NCBI GenBank assembly: GCA_002690375.1 | Contig: NZEH01000055.1 | Location: 4,699 to 12,083 of the forward strand | DNA: 7,385 nucleotides | Source of the DNA: Dehalococcoidales bacterium | Lineage (GTDB): Bacteria; Chloroflexota; Dehalococcoidia; Dehalococcoidales; ARS1013 | Direction of reading: 5' to 3' | Shown here: positions 1-5,390 of the stretch, piece after piece | Position numbering within the stretch: the first letter of the stretch is position 1 | Layout of the letters: the number at the start of each line of letters is the position of its first letter | The notes under the pieces: model-generated | Databases searched by the model: none | What the model was told of the DNA's origin: nothing | The model's input: the letters and a program-made list of their open reading frames with translations, nothing else | Program-made: the position numbers and the translations under genes

Positions 1-278
1 TTATCTATGACTAGTAGGTCGTCATCCTCGTAGATGATGTCTAGTGGAATAGCCTCAGGTAACAAGTGGTTGGGTGTAGCGGGGGGTATAATAATATCTA
101 CTCTGTCGCCAGCGTTTAGTTTAAGACTTGCTTTGGCTACCTGATTATTTAGGGTAACGTAGCCATCAGTGATGAGCTTTTTAGCATATGTCCTAGAGAG
201 TCCCGGGCATTTTTCAGCAATAAGCTTGTCCAAGCGAATCGCCGACTGATTAGCGATAAAGCTATATGCTTTGTCCAT
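1..278 (-). CDS. RluD/RluA-family 23S rRNA pseudouridine synthase, N-terminal part (runs off window)
   Basis: Partial gene; only the first 92 residues and two bases of the next codon are present. Residues about 14-60 form an S4 RNA-binding domain (IRLDKLIAEKCPGLSR, then a K-x-L-I-x-x-G-x-V-x-x-N pattern and a GD at 71-72). It is followed by the linker and the opening of the catalytic domain (IPLDIIYEDDDLLVID), which is typical of the RluA/RluD enzymes that isomerise uridines in large-subunit rRNA. The catalytic HRLD motif lies outside the window, so the exact target uridine cannot be told. The ATG at 278 overlaps the end of lspA by 17 bases. An in-frame GTG at 290 is an alternative start, and neither has a clear Shine-Dalgarno sequence, so coupling to lspA translation is likely (inference). 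The neighbourhood matches ylyB of Bacillus subtilis, which also follows lspA. Confidence 0.9.
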   Translation of the reverse strand, partial: MDKAYSFIANQSAIRLDKLIAEKCPGLSRTYAKKLITDGYVTLNNQVAKASLKLNAGDRVDIIIPPATPNHLLPEAIPLDIIYEDDDLLVID

Positions 279-783
279 TCCGGTGCTCACTGCTTTCAGT
301 TAAACGAATGAGTAGGTAGGCAATAAGGATAGCGCCGACTACAACCGTGGAATCAGCGATATTAAATGTCGGCCAGTAGCCAATAGCAATAAAGTCGGTA
401 ACGTAACCATAGTTTAGTCGGTCAATCAGGTTACCAACTGTGCCACCGAGAATAAGGCCAAGAGCTAGTTTAGCGGGTATAGTGACTAGAGAGGGGAATC
501 GGCGGTGTCCAAAGAGGCCAAAGAAGAGTAGGGCAGCAATACCGATGAAGGCGACTATAGTTAGCAGGAGTGCTTGGTCTTGAAATAAACCAAAGGCAGA
601 GCCGGTATTTTGGACATGGGCGAGACGGAGAAATCCCGTCTCAGGCATTGATTCTCCTACAGCTAGAATTGACCTTATCCAGGATTTGCTTTGCTGGTCA
701 GCGACTACCACCAGTAAAGCGGTCAGGAAAAAGCTTGGTGCCCGAAGCCGCCAGCTCCTTGGAAGACTATTTCCCCTTTGCAT
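262..783 (-). CDS. lspA: Lipoprotein signal peptidase II
   Basis: Membrane aspartyl protease (family A8) that cleaves the signal peptide of prolipoproteins after the lipobox cysteine has been lipidated. The 173-residue product has the usual size and four hydrophobic segments (about 17-29, 71-91, 103-121, 143-161). Conserved motifs are visible in order: D29-Q-x-x-K33, N59-T-G-S-A-F64, G117-N-x-x-D121-R122, V128-T-D130-F and F140-N-I-A-D144-S. D130 and D144 are the expected catalytic pair. The start ATG at 783 lies inside the end of the TraR-like gene (17-base overlap), and the stop overlaps the RluD-like gene by another 17 bases, so all three are probably one transcript. A likely local client is the YajC in this window, which has a lipobox-like cysteine (inference). 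Identification is firm; only the exact start is open, because the SD (AGG about 9 bases upstream) is modest. Confidence 0.97.
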   Translation of the reverse strand: MQRGNSLPRSWRLRAPSFFLTALLVVVADQQSKSWIRSILAVGESMPETGFLRLAHVQNTGSAFGLFQDQALLLTIVAFIGIAALLFFGLFGHRRFPSLVTIPAKLALGLILGGTVGNLIDRLNYGYVTDFIAIGYWPTFNIADSTVVVGAILIAYLLIRLTESSEHRNGQSI

Positions 784-1129
784 TCTTTGCCTGAGTAGCT
801 TTGCAAGCCATACACAGTGTTGCCTGAGGCAGGGCTTCTAACCGAGCTGGGTCTATGGGCTGTCCACAGCTCTCACATGAGCCATAGGTTCCGTCTTCGA
901 ATTTATGCAGGGCATGCCTCACTTCAGCCAGCTGGTCTAATATGCGTTTTTCTAAAGCTATCCTATTCTCCAACTCAGTGGTCTCGGTAGCCTCCTCTTC
1001 CCTTTTGCCAAAGGGGCTACCCTCTCGTCTGTTCTCTGTAGGAAGGCTATCCCGTGATTGTTCCAATTGCGCCGTCAGACGTTTATGTTCATCCTCTAAA
1101 CGATGACGAAGTATTATGTTAGTGGTCAC
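767..1129 (-). CDS. TraR/DksA-family C4 zinc-finger protein
   Basis: 120-residue protein with a charged helical N-terminal half (about 5-78, predicted coiled-coil hairpin) and a C-terminal C4 zinc finger: C85-x2-C88 and C106-x2-C109, within the family pattern G-T-Y-G-x-C-x-x-C-G-x-x-I-x-x-x-R-L-x-A-x-P. Family members insert into the RNA polymerase secondary channel or act as stress-related accessory factors. Which role applies here cannot be read from sequence; the acidic coiled-coil tip of classical DksA is not obvious. It starts with GTG at 1129, supported by a strong SD (AGGAGGGG, 1135-1142) upstream. It is the first gene of the operon with lspA and the RluD-like gene. The same order with a TraR-like gene first is known from Bacillus (ylyA-lspA-ylyB), so this is most likely a ylyA-type member rather than true DksA. 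Confidence 0.92.
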   Translation of the reverse strand: MTTNIILRHRLEDEHKRLTAQLEQSRDSLPTENRREGSPFGKREEEATETTELENRIALEKRILDQLAEVRHALHKFEDGTYGSCESCGQPIDPARLEALPQATLCMACKATQAKNAKGK

Positions 1130-1201
1130 TTCTCTCCCCTCCTTTTTGCTTGTTATGTCTTAAGTATTCTGTTTTCCCTCTTTTTAAGCTGTAAATAAGC
1201 T

Positions 1202-1230
1202 ATCATACTTAATGGTACTTAAGAGAGTAA
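1202..1230 (-). promoter_or_regulatory. Possible promoter of the traR-like/lspA/rluD-like operon
   Basis: On the minus strand a good -10 box TATGAT (1207-1202) lies 17 bases from a poor -35 candidate TTACTC (1230-1225). It sits about 70 bases upstream of the GTG start. The -10 match is 5 of 6 and the -35 is weak, so an activator or a different -35 may be used. Two direct copies of TACTTAA fall within this element. Confidence 0.3.
1206..1222 (+). repeat. TACTTAA direct repeat at 10-base spacing (operator-like)
   Basis: TACTTAA occurs at 1206-1212 and again at 1216-1222, a 10-base period that puts both copies on the same face of the helix. It appears a third time inverted (TTAAGTA, 1160-1166) nearer the gene. 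The pair overlaps the suggested -10 and spacer of the operon promoter, where a repressor could bind. Function is inference; AT-rich intergenic DNA yields such repeats by chance fairly often. Confidence 0.3.
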
Positions 1231-1256
1231 TGGCGGGCTTAGCAGATTAGATCAGT

Positions 1257-1311
1257 GGCACTGGTGCTTGGCGGAACGGCTTATGTTGCCGCCAGTTGTC
1301 ACCACTGTGCC
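1257..1311. repeat. 55-base imperfect inverted repeat / extended hairpin
   Basis: Outer arm: 1257-1266 (GGCACTGGTG) pairs with 1300-1304 plus 1307-1311, a 2-base bulge splitting the right side. Inner arm: 1269-1277 (TGGCGGAAC) pairs with 1285-1294 with one bulged G at 1288. The apical loop is 1278-1284, and a small internal loop separates the arms. That is 19 base pairs in 55 bases. The stretch is clearly more GC-rich than the surrounding intergenic DNA. There is no T-tract on either side, so it is not an ordinary intrinsic terminator. It could be a dispersed intergenic repeat, the remains of a small mobile element or a structured RNA; I do not recognise a known family. Confidence 0.5.
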
Positions 1312-1474
1312 CACGAAGGTGGCTTTGGCTCAGGTCTAGGGTGTTGTAGTATGTCATACCTTAAGTGTATCCCATTCTCTTAATTTAATCAATACCTTGT
1401 TTTATATATCTTTGCTAGCTGTCTTTCTCCTAGGTTGGGCTAAAGACCGGTAGACCACCATAAGGCAAAGCCTA

Positions 1475-1503
1475 TTGACGGGAAGGCAAGGTTTTAGTAT
1501 GCT
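1475..1503 (+). promoter_or_regulatory. Sigma-70-type promoter of the membrane protein gene
   Basis: TTGACG (1475-1480, 5 of 6) and TATGCT (1498-1503, 4 of 6) are separated by exactly 17 bases. The predicted start of transcription is near 1510, giving a leader of only about 23 bases before the ATG at 1533, too short for a riboswitch. Confidence 0.55.
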
Positions 1504-1532
1504 TTCTAATGATCAATGTTTGTGGTTTGTAA

Positions 1533-2141
1533 ATGCTTAGACTGATAGCTAGCGAACTTAAGGGACACGTCCCTTTTACTGCCTGTGGCGCTATTACCGG
1601 GGTTATTATTATGCTAATAATGGTTCTGGCTAATGTCTCTTCAGGGGTTTCCCAAGTTATCTTCTTTACCTTACACCCTCTCCATGTTGTCTTTTCTGCC
1701 ATGGCGACGATAGCTATATATAGAAAGTATGGTAGCCACCGGGTCTGGGCGGTTCTTCTGGTTGGCTATTTTGGCTCTATTGGCATAGCTACCCTAAGTG
1801 ACGTCCTAATTCCCTATCTGGGAGGAACCTTGCTTAGTTTAGAGATAGAGTTAGAGGTTCCTTTTATTGAGGAGTGGTGGCTCATAAATCCAGCGGTACT
1901 TATTGGTATTGCTATTGGTTATTTAAGACCGACCACCAAGTTCCCCCACTATGGACATGTATTACTGAGTACTTGGGCTTCTCTATTCTATTTTACCGCT
2001 TTTAGTGTAGCCCAGTGGATTCCTTTGCTCCCTTTTATCTTTTTGTTTTTATTCCTGGCCGTTTGGCTCCCGTGTTGTATCAGTGATATAGTGTTTCCGC
2101 TCCTCTTCACCGGTAAGAAGTTGCCTCCCCATCACATATAG
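1533..2141 (+). CDS. Conserved polytopic membrane protein of unknown function, His/Cys motifs
   Basis: 202 residues, very hydrophobic, about six membrane segments (roughly 14-36, 44-63, 71-97, 115-132, 143-162, 164-192), with short polar ends. I do not recognise a characterised family. Potential metal ligands cluster at membrane edges: H48-P-L-H51, H139-Y-G-H142, C181-C182 and two SD pairs (89-90, 184-185). Two motifs occur twice in the same order: HxxHV-x-x-S at 48-55 and 139-146, and SDxxxPxL at 89-96 and 184-191. This suggests a protein built from two related halves. The start is forced: TAA lies in frame immediately before the ATG, and there is no good SD, so initiation may be weak. It has its own promoter upstream. 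pyrD follows after 44 bases but has a separate promoter. A metal or small-ion transport role is only a guess from the His/Asp pattern. Confidence 0.85.
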   Translation: MLRLIASELKGHVPFTACGAITGVIIMLIMVLANVSSGVSQVIFFTLHPLHVVFSAMATIAIYRKYGSHRVWAVLLVGYFGSIGIATLSDVLIPYLGGTLLSLEIELEVPFIEEWWLINPAVLIGIAIGYLRPTTKFPHYGHVLLSTWASLFYFTAFSVAQWIPLLPFIFLFLFLAVWLPCCISDIVFPLLFTGKKLPPHHI

Positions 2142-2149
2142 CCTATAAT
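2121..2149 (+). promoter_or_regulatory. Promoter of pyrD inside the end of the preceding gene
   Basis: TTGCCT (2121-2126, 4 of 6) and a perfect TATAAT (2144-2149) with 17 bases between. The -35 box lies within the last codons of the membrane protein gene. The predicted transcription start is near 2156, 30 bases before the pyrD GTG. Confidence 0.55.
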
Positions 2150-2185
2150 TCAGTATTATCCTTCAGAAATAGAGCAGAGGTAGCG

Positions 2186-3109
2186 GTGAAGCTTTCAGTC
2201 CAACTGGTATCCCAAAATAGGTGTGGCCTGCTGTTGGCTAACCCGGTGATGACGGCCTCGGGCACCTTTGGCTATGGCACTGAATATAGCCATCTGTTTG
2301 ATATCGGGAGGCTGGGGGCTATTGTTACCAAGGGCACTACTCTTTTCCCCAGAGACGGTAATGCTCAGCCCAGGCTGGCGGAGACGGCTGGCGGGTTATT
2401 AAATTCCATTGGGCTACAGAATATTGGTGCTAGCGCGTTAATTAAAGAAAAGGCGCCAATTTGGGCCAATTGGCGGCTGCCAATTATCGTTAATATCGCT
2501 GGTGAAACAACTCGTGATTACGCTAAGCTGGCCAGTGTGCTGGATGGGGTGGTTGGTATTAGTGGGCTTGAAGTAAACATTAGTTGTCCTAATATAAAGG
2601 CTGGTGGTGTTGAGTTTGGTGCTGAGCCCAAATCAGCCGCCAGGATAACTGCTGCGGTCAGAGATGCTACCTCTCTACCGTTACTGGTTAAGTTAACACC
2701 AAATACTGGCGATATAGTTGGAGTAGCTATGGCTGTGGCTGATGCTGGTGCTGACGGCTTATCCCTGATAAACACTCTTAAAGGTATGGCTATAGATATA
2801 ACTAGACGGCGACCACTACTTGGCAGTGTTACTGGTGGCCTATCCGGGCCGGCCATCAAACCAGTGGCGCTAGCTATGGTCTATGAGGTAGCGGGTAGTG
2901 TGGATTTGCCGATTGTTGGCTGCGGCGGCATCACTTGTGCCAGCGATGCTATTGAGTTTATTATGGCTGGAGCTAGTGCTGTTCAGGTAGGTACCGCCAG
3001 TTTTGCCAACCCTCGGGCTCCCCTTGATGTTCTGGAGGGAATAGAGAAGTTCATGGAAAAAGAGGGGATAAAGGATATAGCAGAGCTTATCGGCGCTGCA
3101 CGGCATTAG
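2186..3109 (+). CDS. pyrD: Dihydroorotate dehydrogenase, class 1B type (catalytic subunit)
   Basis: FMN-dependent TIM-barrel enzyme that oxidises dihydroorotate to orotate, the fourth step of pyrimidine synthesis, in the cytosol. The 307-residue length is normal. Visible motifs: N19-P-V-M-T-A-S-G-T-F-G near the N-terminus, N73-S-I-G-L-Q-N79, N131-I-S-C134-P-N136 with the catalytic cysteine of classes 1B/1A-fungal rather than the serine of membrane class 2, V168-K-L-T-P-N, L194-I-N-T, G217-G-L-S-G-P-A-I-K-P and phosphate-binding G245-C-G-G-I with G269-T. Start is GTG at 2186 with AGAGG about five bases upstream. Class 1B enzymes normally pair with PyrK, an FAD/2Fe-2S subunit that passes electrons to NAD; no pyrK is next to it here, so it is either elsewhere or another acceptor is used. 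The DUF1786 gene follows after 49 bases and is probably cotranscribed. Confidence 0.95.
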   Translation: MKLSVQLVSQNRCGLLLANPVMTASGTFGYGTEYSHLFDIGRLGAIVTKGTTLFPRDGNAQPRLAETAGGLLNSIGLQNIGASALIKEKAPIWANWRLPIIVNIAGETTRDYAKLASVLDGVVGISGLEVNISCPNIKAGGVEFGAEPKSAARITAAVRDATSLPLLVKLTPNTGDIVGVAMAVADAGADGLSLINTLKGMAIDITRRRPLLGSVTGGLSGPAIKPVALAMVYEVAGSVDLPIVGCGGITCASDAIEFIMAGASAVQVGTASFANPRAPLDVLEGIEKFMEKEGIKDIAELIGAARH

Positions 3110-3158
3110 CATGACTTAAGAAGACGGTCTGGGAGTAAGGTTTGATGGATTTTTTGCA

Positions 3159-4244
3159 ATGCGTCTAATTTGTCTGGATATTGGCTCCGGCACCCAGGAT
3201 ATCCTGTTACTGGACACCAAGCAGTCGGTGGAGAATGCCATTCAAATGGTGTTGCCGTCACCTACGGTTTTGGTAGCTCAAAAAATAAAGGCAGCTACTG
3301 CCTGCGGTGACTCCATAGTCCTTGTCGGCGAGACCATGGGCGGTGGACCCTGCACATATGCCTTGAAACGGCATCTGGAAGCAGGCTTTAAGGTTTATGC
3401 CACACCATCAGCGGCTCGTTCTTTCAGCGACTATCTTGAGAAAATTGCTTCCTGGGGAGTGCAGCTTGTTTCCCCTGATGAGGTCGCTTCCATAAAGACA
3501 GATACACTCATCAGGCTGGAGGATATTAGTCTTGATGTGATAGAGAAAGCCTTGTCGTACTGGGATATACGGTTTGTTCCTGATGTCGTCTCAGTGGCAA
3601 TACTGGACCATGGCGCTGCTCCGGCTGGCGAGAGTCAAAGGTTATTCCGTTTTCGGCAGCTTGAGCATTTGCTTGAGCAAACGAGTACTCTGGAGAGCTT
3701 TATCTTTACGCCGGCTGAACTTCCCGACTATTTTACCCGGATGCAGGCCGTGGTTCGTAGCCTAGACAGGACAGTCCCGTTGGTTCTTATGGATACCGGA
3801 GCGGCGGCGGTGTTGGGGGCTTCGCTAGATAGGGCTGTAGCTGTTCATCCTCACCGTCTAGCTGTCAATCTGGGTAATTCGCACGCTCTTGCCTTCCTTC
3901 TGGATGGTAGAAGAGTGCTGGGGCTTTTTGAACATCATACCTCACGGCTTTCTCTGGCTAAACTGGAAACGCTCTTGGGGAAACTTATCTCTGGAGGGTT
4001 AGGGCTGAGGGAGGTCTGGGAGGATGGGGGACATGGAAGCTTGACCATGGAAAAAGGGGAAAGCCCTTTTCTGGTGGCTACTGGACCTAGGAGAACATTG
4101 CTTACTTCCTCCAGTCTGAATCCCTACTTTGCCGCTCCCTTTGGCAATATGATGCTCGCTGGCTGTTTTGGCTTAGCACAGGCAGTCGCTATTAAATTCC
4201 CCGAATGGCGGGGTGAGATTGAAAAAGTCTTACTTAGCGGGTGA
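3159..4244 (+). CDS. DUF1786 family protein, ASKHA (actin/sugar-kinase-like) ATPase-type motifs
   Basis: 361 residues. I match it to the DUF1786 family, which some databases label pyruvate formate-lyase activating enzyme without support; no radical-SAM CxxxCxxC motif is present, so that label should not be used. Motifs resemble the two phosphate loops of the ASKHA fold: L5-D-I-G-S-G-T-Q-D-I-L-L-L-D near the N-terminus, M211-D-T-G-A-A-A in the middle and N238-L-G-N-S-H-A. Further conserved-looking stretches are D150-H-G, E258-H-H, G289-D/G-G-H-G near 290-293, A307-T-G-P-R-R and P327-F-G-N-M-M-L-A-G-C-F-G-L near the C-terminus. The actual reaction is unknown. Start at 3159 is chosen because homologues begin just before the D-I-G-S-G loop; the SD-like GGGAGTAAGG (3131-3140) is 18 bases away, farther than normal. 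Likely in one transcript with pyrD. It converges on the flavoprotein gene with a four-base gap. Confidence 0.85.
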   Translation: MRLICLDIGSGTQDILLLDTKQSVENAIQMVLPSPTVLVAQKIKAATACGDSIVLVGETMGGGPCTYALKRHLEAGFKVYATPSAARSFSDYLEKIASWGVQLVSPDEVASIKTDTLIRLEDISLDVIEKALSYWDIRFVPDVVSVAILDHGAAPAGESQRLFRFRQLEHLLEQTSTLESFIFTPAELPDYFTRMQAVVRSLDRTVPLVLMDTGAAAVLGASLDRAVAVHPHRLAVNLGNSHALAFLLDGRRVLGLFEHHTSRLSLAKLETLLGKLISGGLGLREVWEDGGHGSLTMEKGESPFLVATGPRRTLLTSSSLNPYFAAPFGNMMLAGCFGLAQAVAIKFPEWRGEIEKVLLSG

Positions 4245-4248
4245 GGTT

Positions 4249-4833
4249 TTATTCGGAAGGGGCGGTTTCTACTAGCCTTTGCCCGGCAAGAAAGGCTTGT
4301 TTTAGGGCATCGGAGTGTCTGGCAATGACCCCTTTCTTATCTATCCCGGGGAATAGGAGCTCATCGGCATAGGTAATATTCAGAGTTATAAACAGACTTT
4401 TTATTGTTGCCAGCGCCGACCCAAACTGATTGGCTTTGCTTCGGCCGCCAACAGAAATAAACAGTCCTTTCCTCTGCCGTCTATTGCCCAGTGGGGGTAC
4501 TTTGAGCTTGTATTTTCTTGCCCATAGCGCCTGACAGCGGTCAATCATCGCCTTTGCTTGAGCTGTTACTCCCATAAAGTGTAGCGGTGAAGCTAGGGCT
4601 AATCGGTCGGCTCTCTCCAGTTCTCGGTAGACCTGTTGCATATCATCCTGTATACTGCAGTTGCCGGCCACAAGGCAGTCATCACGGTGTTCACAGGGAG
4701 CAATATTAAGCTCACTAAGGACAATAGTTTTGACTAAAGCACCGCGACTTTCAGCGCCTCTTAAAACTTCAGCCAGCAGTAGGTCGGTGTTACCACCCCG
4801 CCGTGGGCTGCCGGAAATACCAAGTACTCTCAT
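4249..4833 (-). CDS. Flavodoxin-fold NAD(P)H:FMN reductase, iron-sulfur-flavoprotein-like
   Basis: 194-residue cytoplasmic flavoprotein of the NADPH-dependent FMN reductase / Isf group. The FMN phosphate loop is S7-G-S-P-R-R-G-G-N-T-D17, and S82-P-L-H-F followed by V89-T-A-Q-x-K-x-x-I-D-R98 is the family's second flavin-binding and dimer region. Anaerobe Isf proteins carry a C-x2-C-x2-C-x5-C cluster motif between strand 2 and helix 2. Here C47, C53 and C59 are kept, followed by I61-Q-D-D-M, but the position of the second cysteine is R50. The Arg codon CGT is one base from the Cys codon TGT. So a normal four-cysteine [4Fe-4S] site is not predicted. The substrate is unknown; Isf-type proteins take electrons from ferredoxin or reduce oxygen species. 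Its ATG overlaps the ybeY stop (ATGA), so it is the second gene of that operon, translated by coupling. Confidence 0.9.
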   Translation of the reverse strand: MRVLGISGSPRRGGNTDLLLAEVLRGAESRGALVKTIVLSELNIAPCEHRDDCLVAGNCSIQDDMQQVYRELERADRLALASPLHFMGVTAQAKAMIDRCQALWARKYKLKVPPLGNRRQRKGLFISVGGRSKANQFGSALATIKSLFITLNITYADELLFPGIDKKGVIARHSDALKQAFLAGQRLVETAPSE

Positions 4834-5306
4834 TCCAGACTCCTATCAACAAGGTTTAGAATCGCCGCCTCTCTGGCTGACATTAAGCGCTTGAGCTTAA
4901 GTGTATCATGGTCATATCCCAGAAGGTGAAGGATACCGTGAATTATGAGAATGGCTAGCTCCCTTTTTACTGAATGGCAGTGCTCCTCGGCCTGTTTTAC
5001 CGCTTGAGGATAGGAGATAATCACTTCACCGATGTGGGCTGTTCCGTCAGGTGTGGTGATGAAGGGCTGATGACTGGTGGCATCTCTCTCTTCAAGCATA
5101 GAAAAGGCAAGCACATCGGTAGGCTCATCTCTTTCCAGATAAGCTTTGTTTAGCTCATGTATTCTTTGTTGGTTGGCAATAACCAGCCCTGTTTCGGTAT
5201 TGGGGTCGGCATCCTCAGCAGTAAGAGTCTGTTCGGTAATAGCCTTAAGCCAGCTTACCTCAAGGTAGTCCTCAAGGCCTTTATCAAATAGAATGTTAAT
5301 TTCCAT
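4830..5306 (-). CDS. ybeY: rRNA maturation factor / endoribonuclease YbeY
   Basis: 158 residues, normal for the family (UPF0054). The zinc-binding signature H123-G-I-L-H127-L-L-G-Y-D-H133 is intact, and the upstream conserved blocks D60-E-P-T-D-V-L-A-F-S69 and G93-E-V-I-I-S98 are present. YbeY acts in 16S rRNA 3'-end maturation and ribosome quality control in bacteria; that is established for the family, not shown here. The ATG at 5306 has almost no SD (AAGAG abutting it), and the likely -10 box ends only ten bases upstream, so the message may be nearly leaderless. It is the first gene of a two-gene operon with the flavoprotein gene, and divergent from the tRNA-Ser gene. Confidence 0.96.
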   Translation of the reverse strand: MEINILFDKGLEDYLEVSWLKAITEQTLTAEDADPNTETGLVIANQQRIHELNKAYLERDEPTDVLAFSMLEERDATSHQPFITTPDGTAHIGEVIISYPQAVKQAEEHCHSVKRELAILIIHGILHLLGYDHDTLKLKRLMSAREAAILNLVDRSLE

Positions 5307-5316
5307 CTCTTATGTC

Positions 5317-5346
5317 ATCATAGCATAGTATAAAAAGAGCCCTCAA
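5317..5346 (-). promoter_or_regulatory. Promoter of ybeY
   Basis: Minus strand: TTGAGG (5346-5341, 4 of 6), 18-base spacer, TATGAT (5322-5317, 5 of 6). The end of the -10 box is ten bases from the ATG, predicting a leader of about 3-4 bases. An alternative -10 TATACT (5332-5327) would give a longer leader but has no good -35. Confidence 0.4.
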
Positions 5347-5351
5347 ATGGT

Positions 5352-5380
5352 TTGAGCAAAGCATCAGCTTGTGATATATT
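5352..5380 (+). promoter_or_regulatory. Promoter of tRNA-Ser
   Basis: TTGAGC (5352-5357, 4 of 6), 17-base spacer, TATATT (5375-5380, 5 of 6). The predicted start near 5387 is four bases before the mature tRNA 5' end. The -35 box is the mirror of the ybeY -35 box across a five-base gap. Confidence 0.6.
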
Positions 5381-5390
5381 TAGACCATAG

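Larger units (their letters stand above)
1130..1532. other. 400-base divergent intergenic region
   Basis: No credible coding frame on either strand. It holds the minus-strand promoter and TACTTAA repeats (1160-1230), the large hairpin (1257-1311), a short CCAC-GAAG-GTGG hairpin directly after it (1311-1322), an interrupted palindrome GTATG-T-CATAC (1349-1359) and the plus-strand promoter at 1475-1503. The stretch 1360-1470 is AT-rich and featureless to my reading. The size is unusual for a window in which most other gaps are under 60 bases. Confidence 0.6.

Noticed and set aside
1362..1373. CTTAAGTGTATC shared with 4895-4906
   Set aside because: A 12-base match between two places in 7.4 kb is expected about once by chance, and one copy lies inside the ybeY coding sequence.
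1461..1500. AAGGCAAAGCC...GACGG...AAGGCAAGG resembling parts of a GEMM (cyclic di-GMP) riboswitch
   Set aside because: The motif order and the tetraloop/receptor pieces do not fit the consensus, and the same bases form a good -35/-10 promoter with a leader too short to hold a riboswitch.
1472..1702. Minus-strand frame of 76 codons across the start of the membrane protein gene
   Set aside because: It overlaps the promoter and start of a better-supported gene, lacks an RBS and shows no recognisable motif.
2518..3112. Two open frames on the minus strand inside pyrD (2518-2859 and 2870-3112)
   Set aside because: They are antisense to a firmly identified gene, show low-complexity Ser/Thr/Ala/Pro composition, have no RBS and resemble no family.
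3159..4244. Pyruvate formate-lyase activating enzyme as product name
   Set aside because: No CxxxCxxC radical-SAM motif; the visible loops are ASKHA-like, so the database label looks wrong.
5342..5356. CTCAAA-TGG-TTTGAG hairpin with a nearby T5 on the minus strand, as a terminator
   Set aside because: There is no minus-strand gene just upstream to terminate, the T-run is separated from the stem by GGCTC-type sequence, and the palindrome is explained by two divergent -35 boxes.
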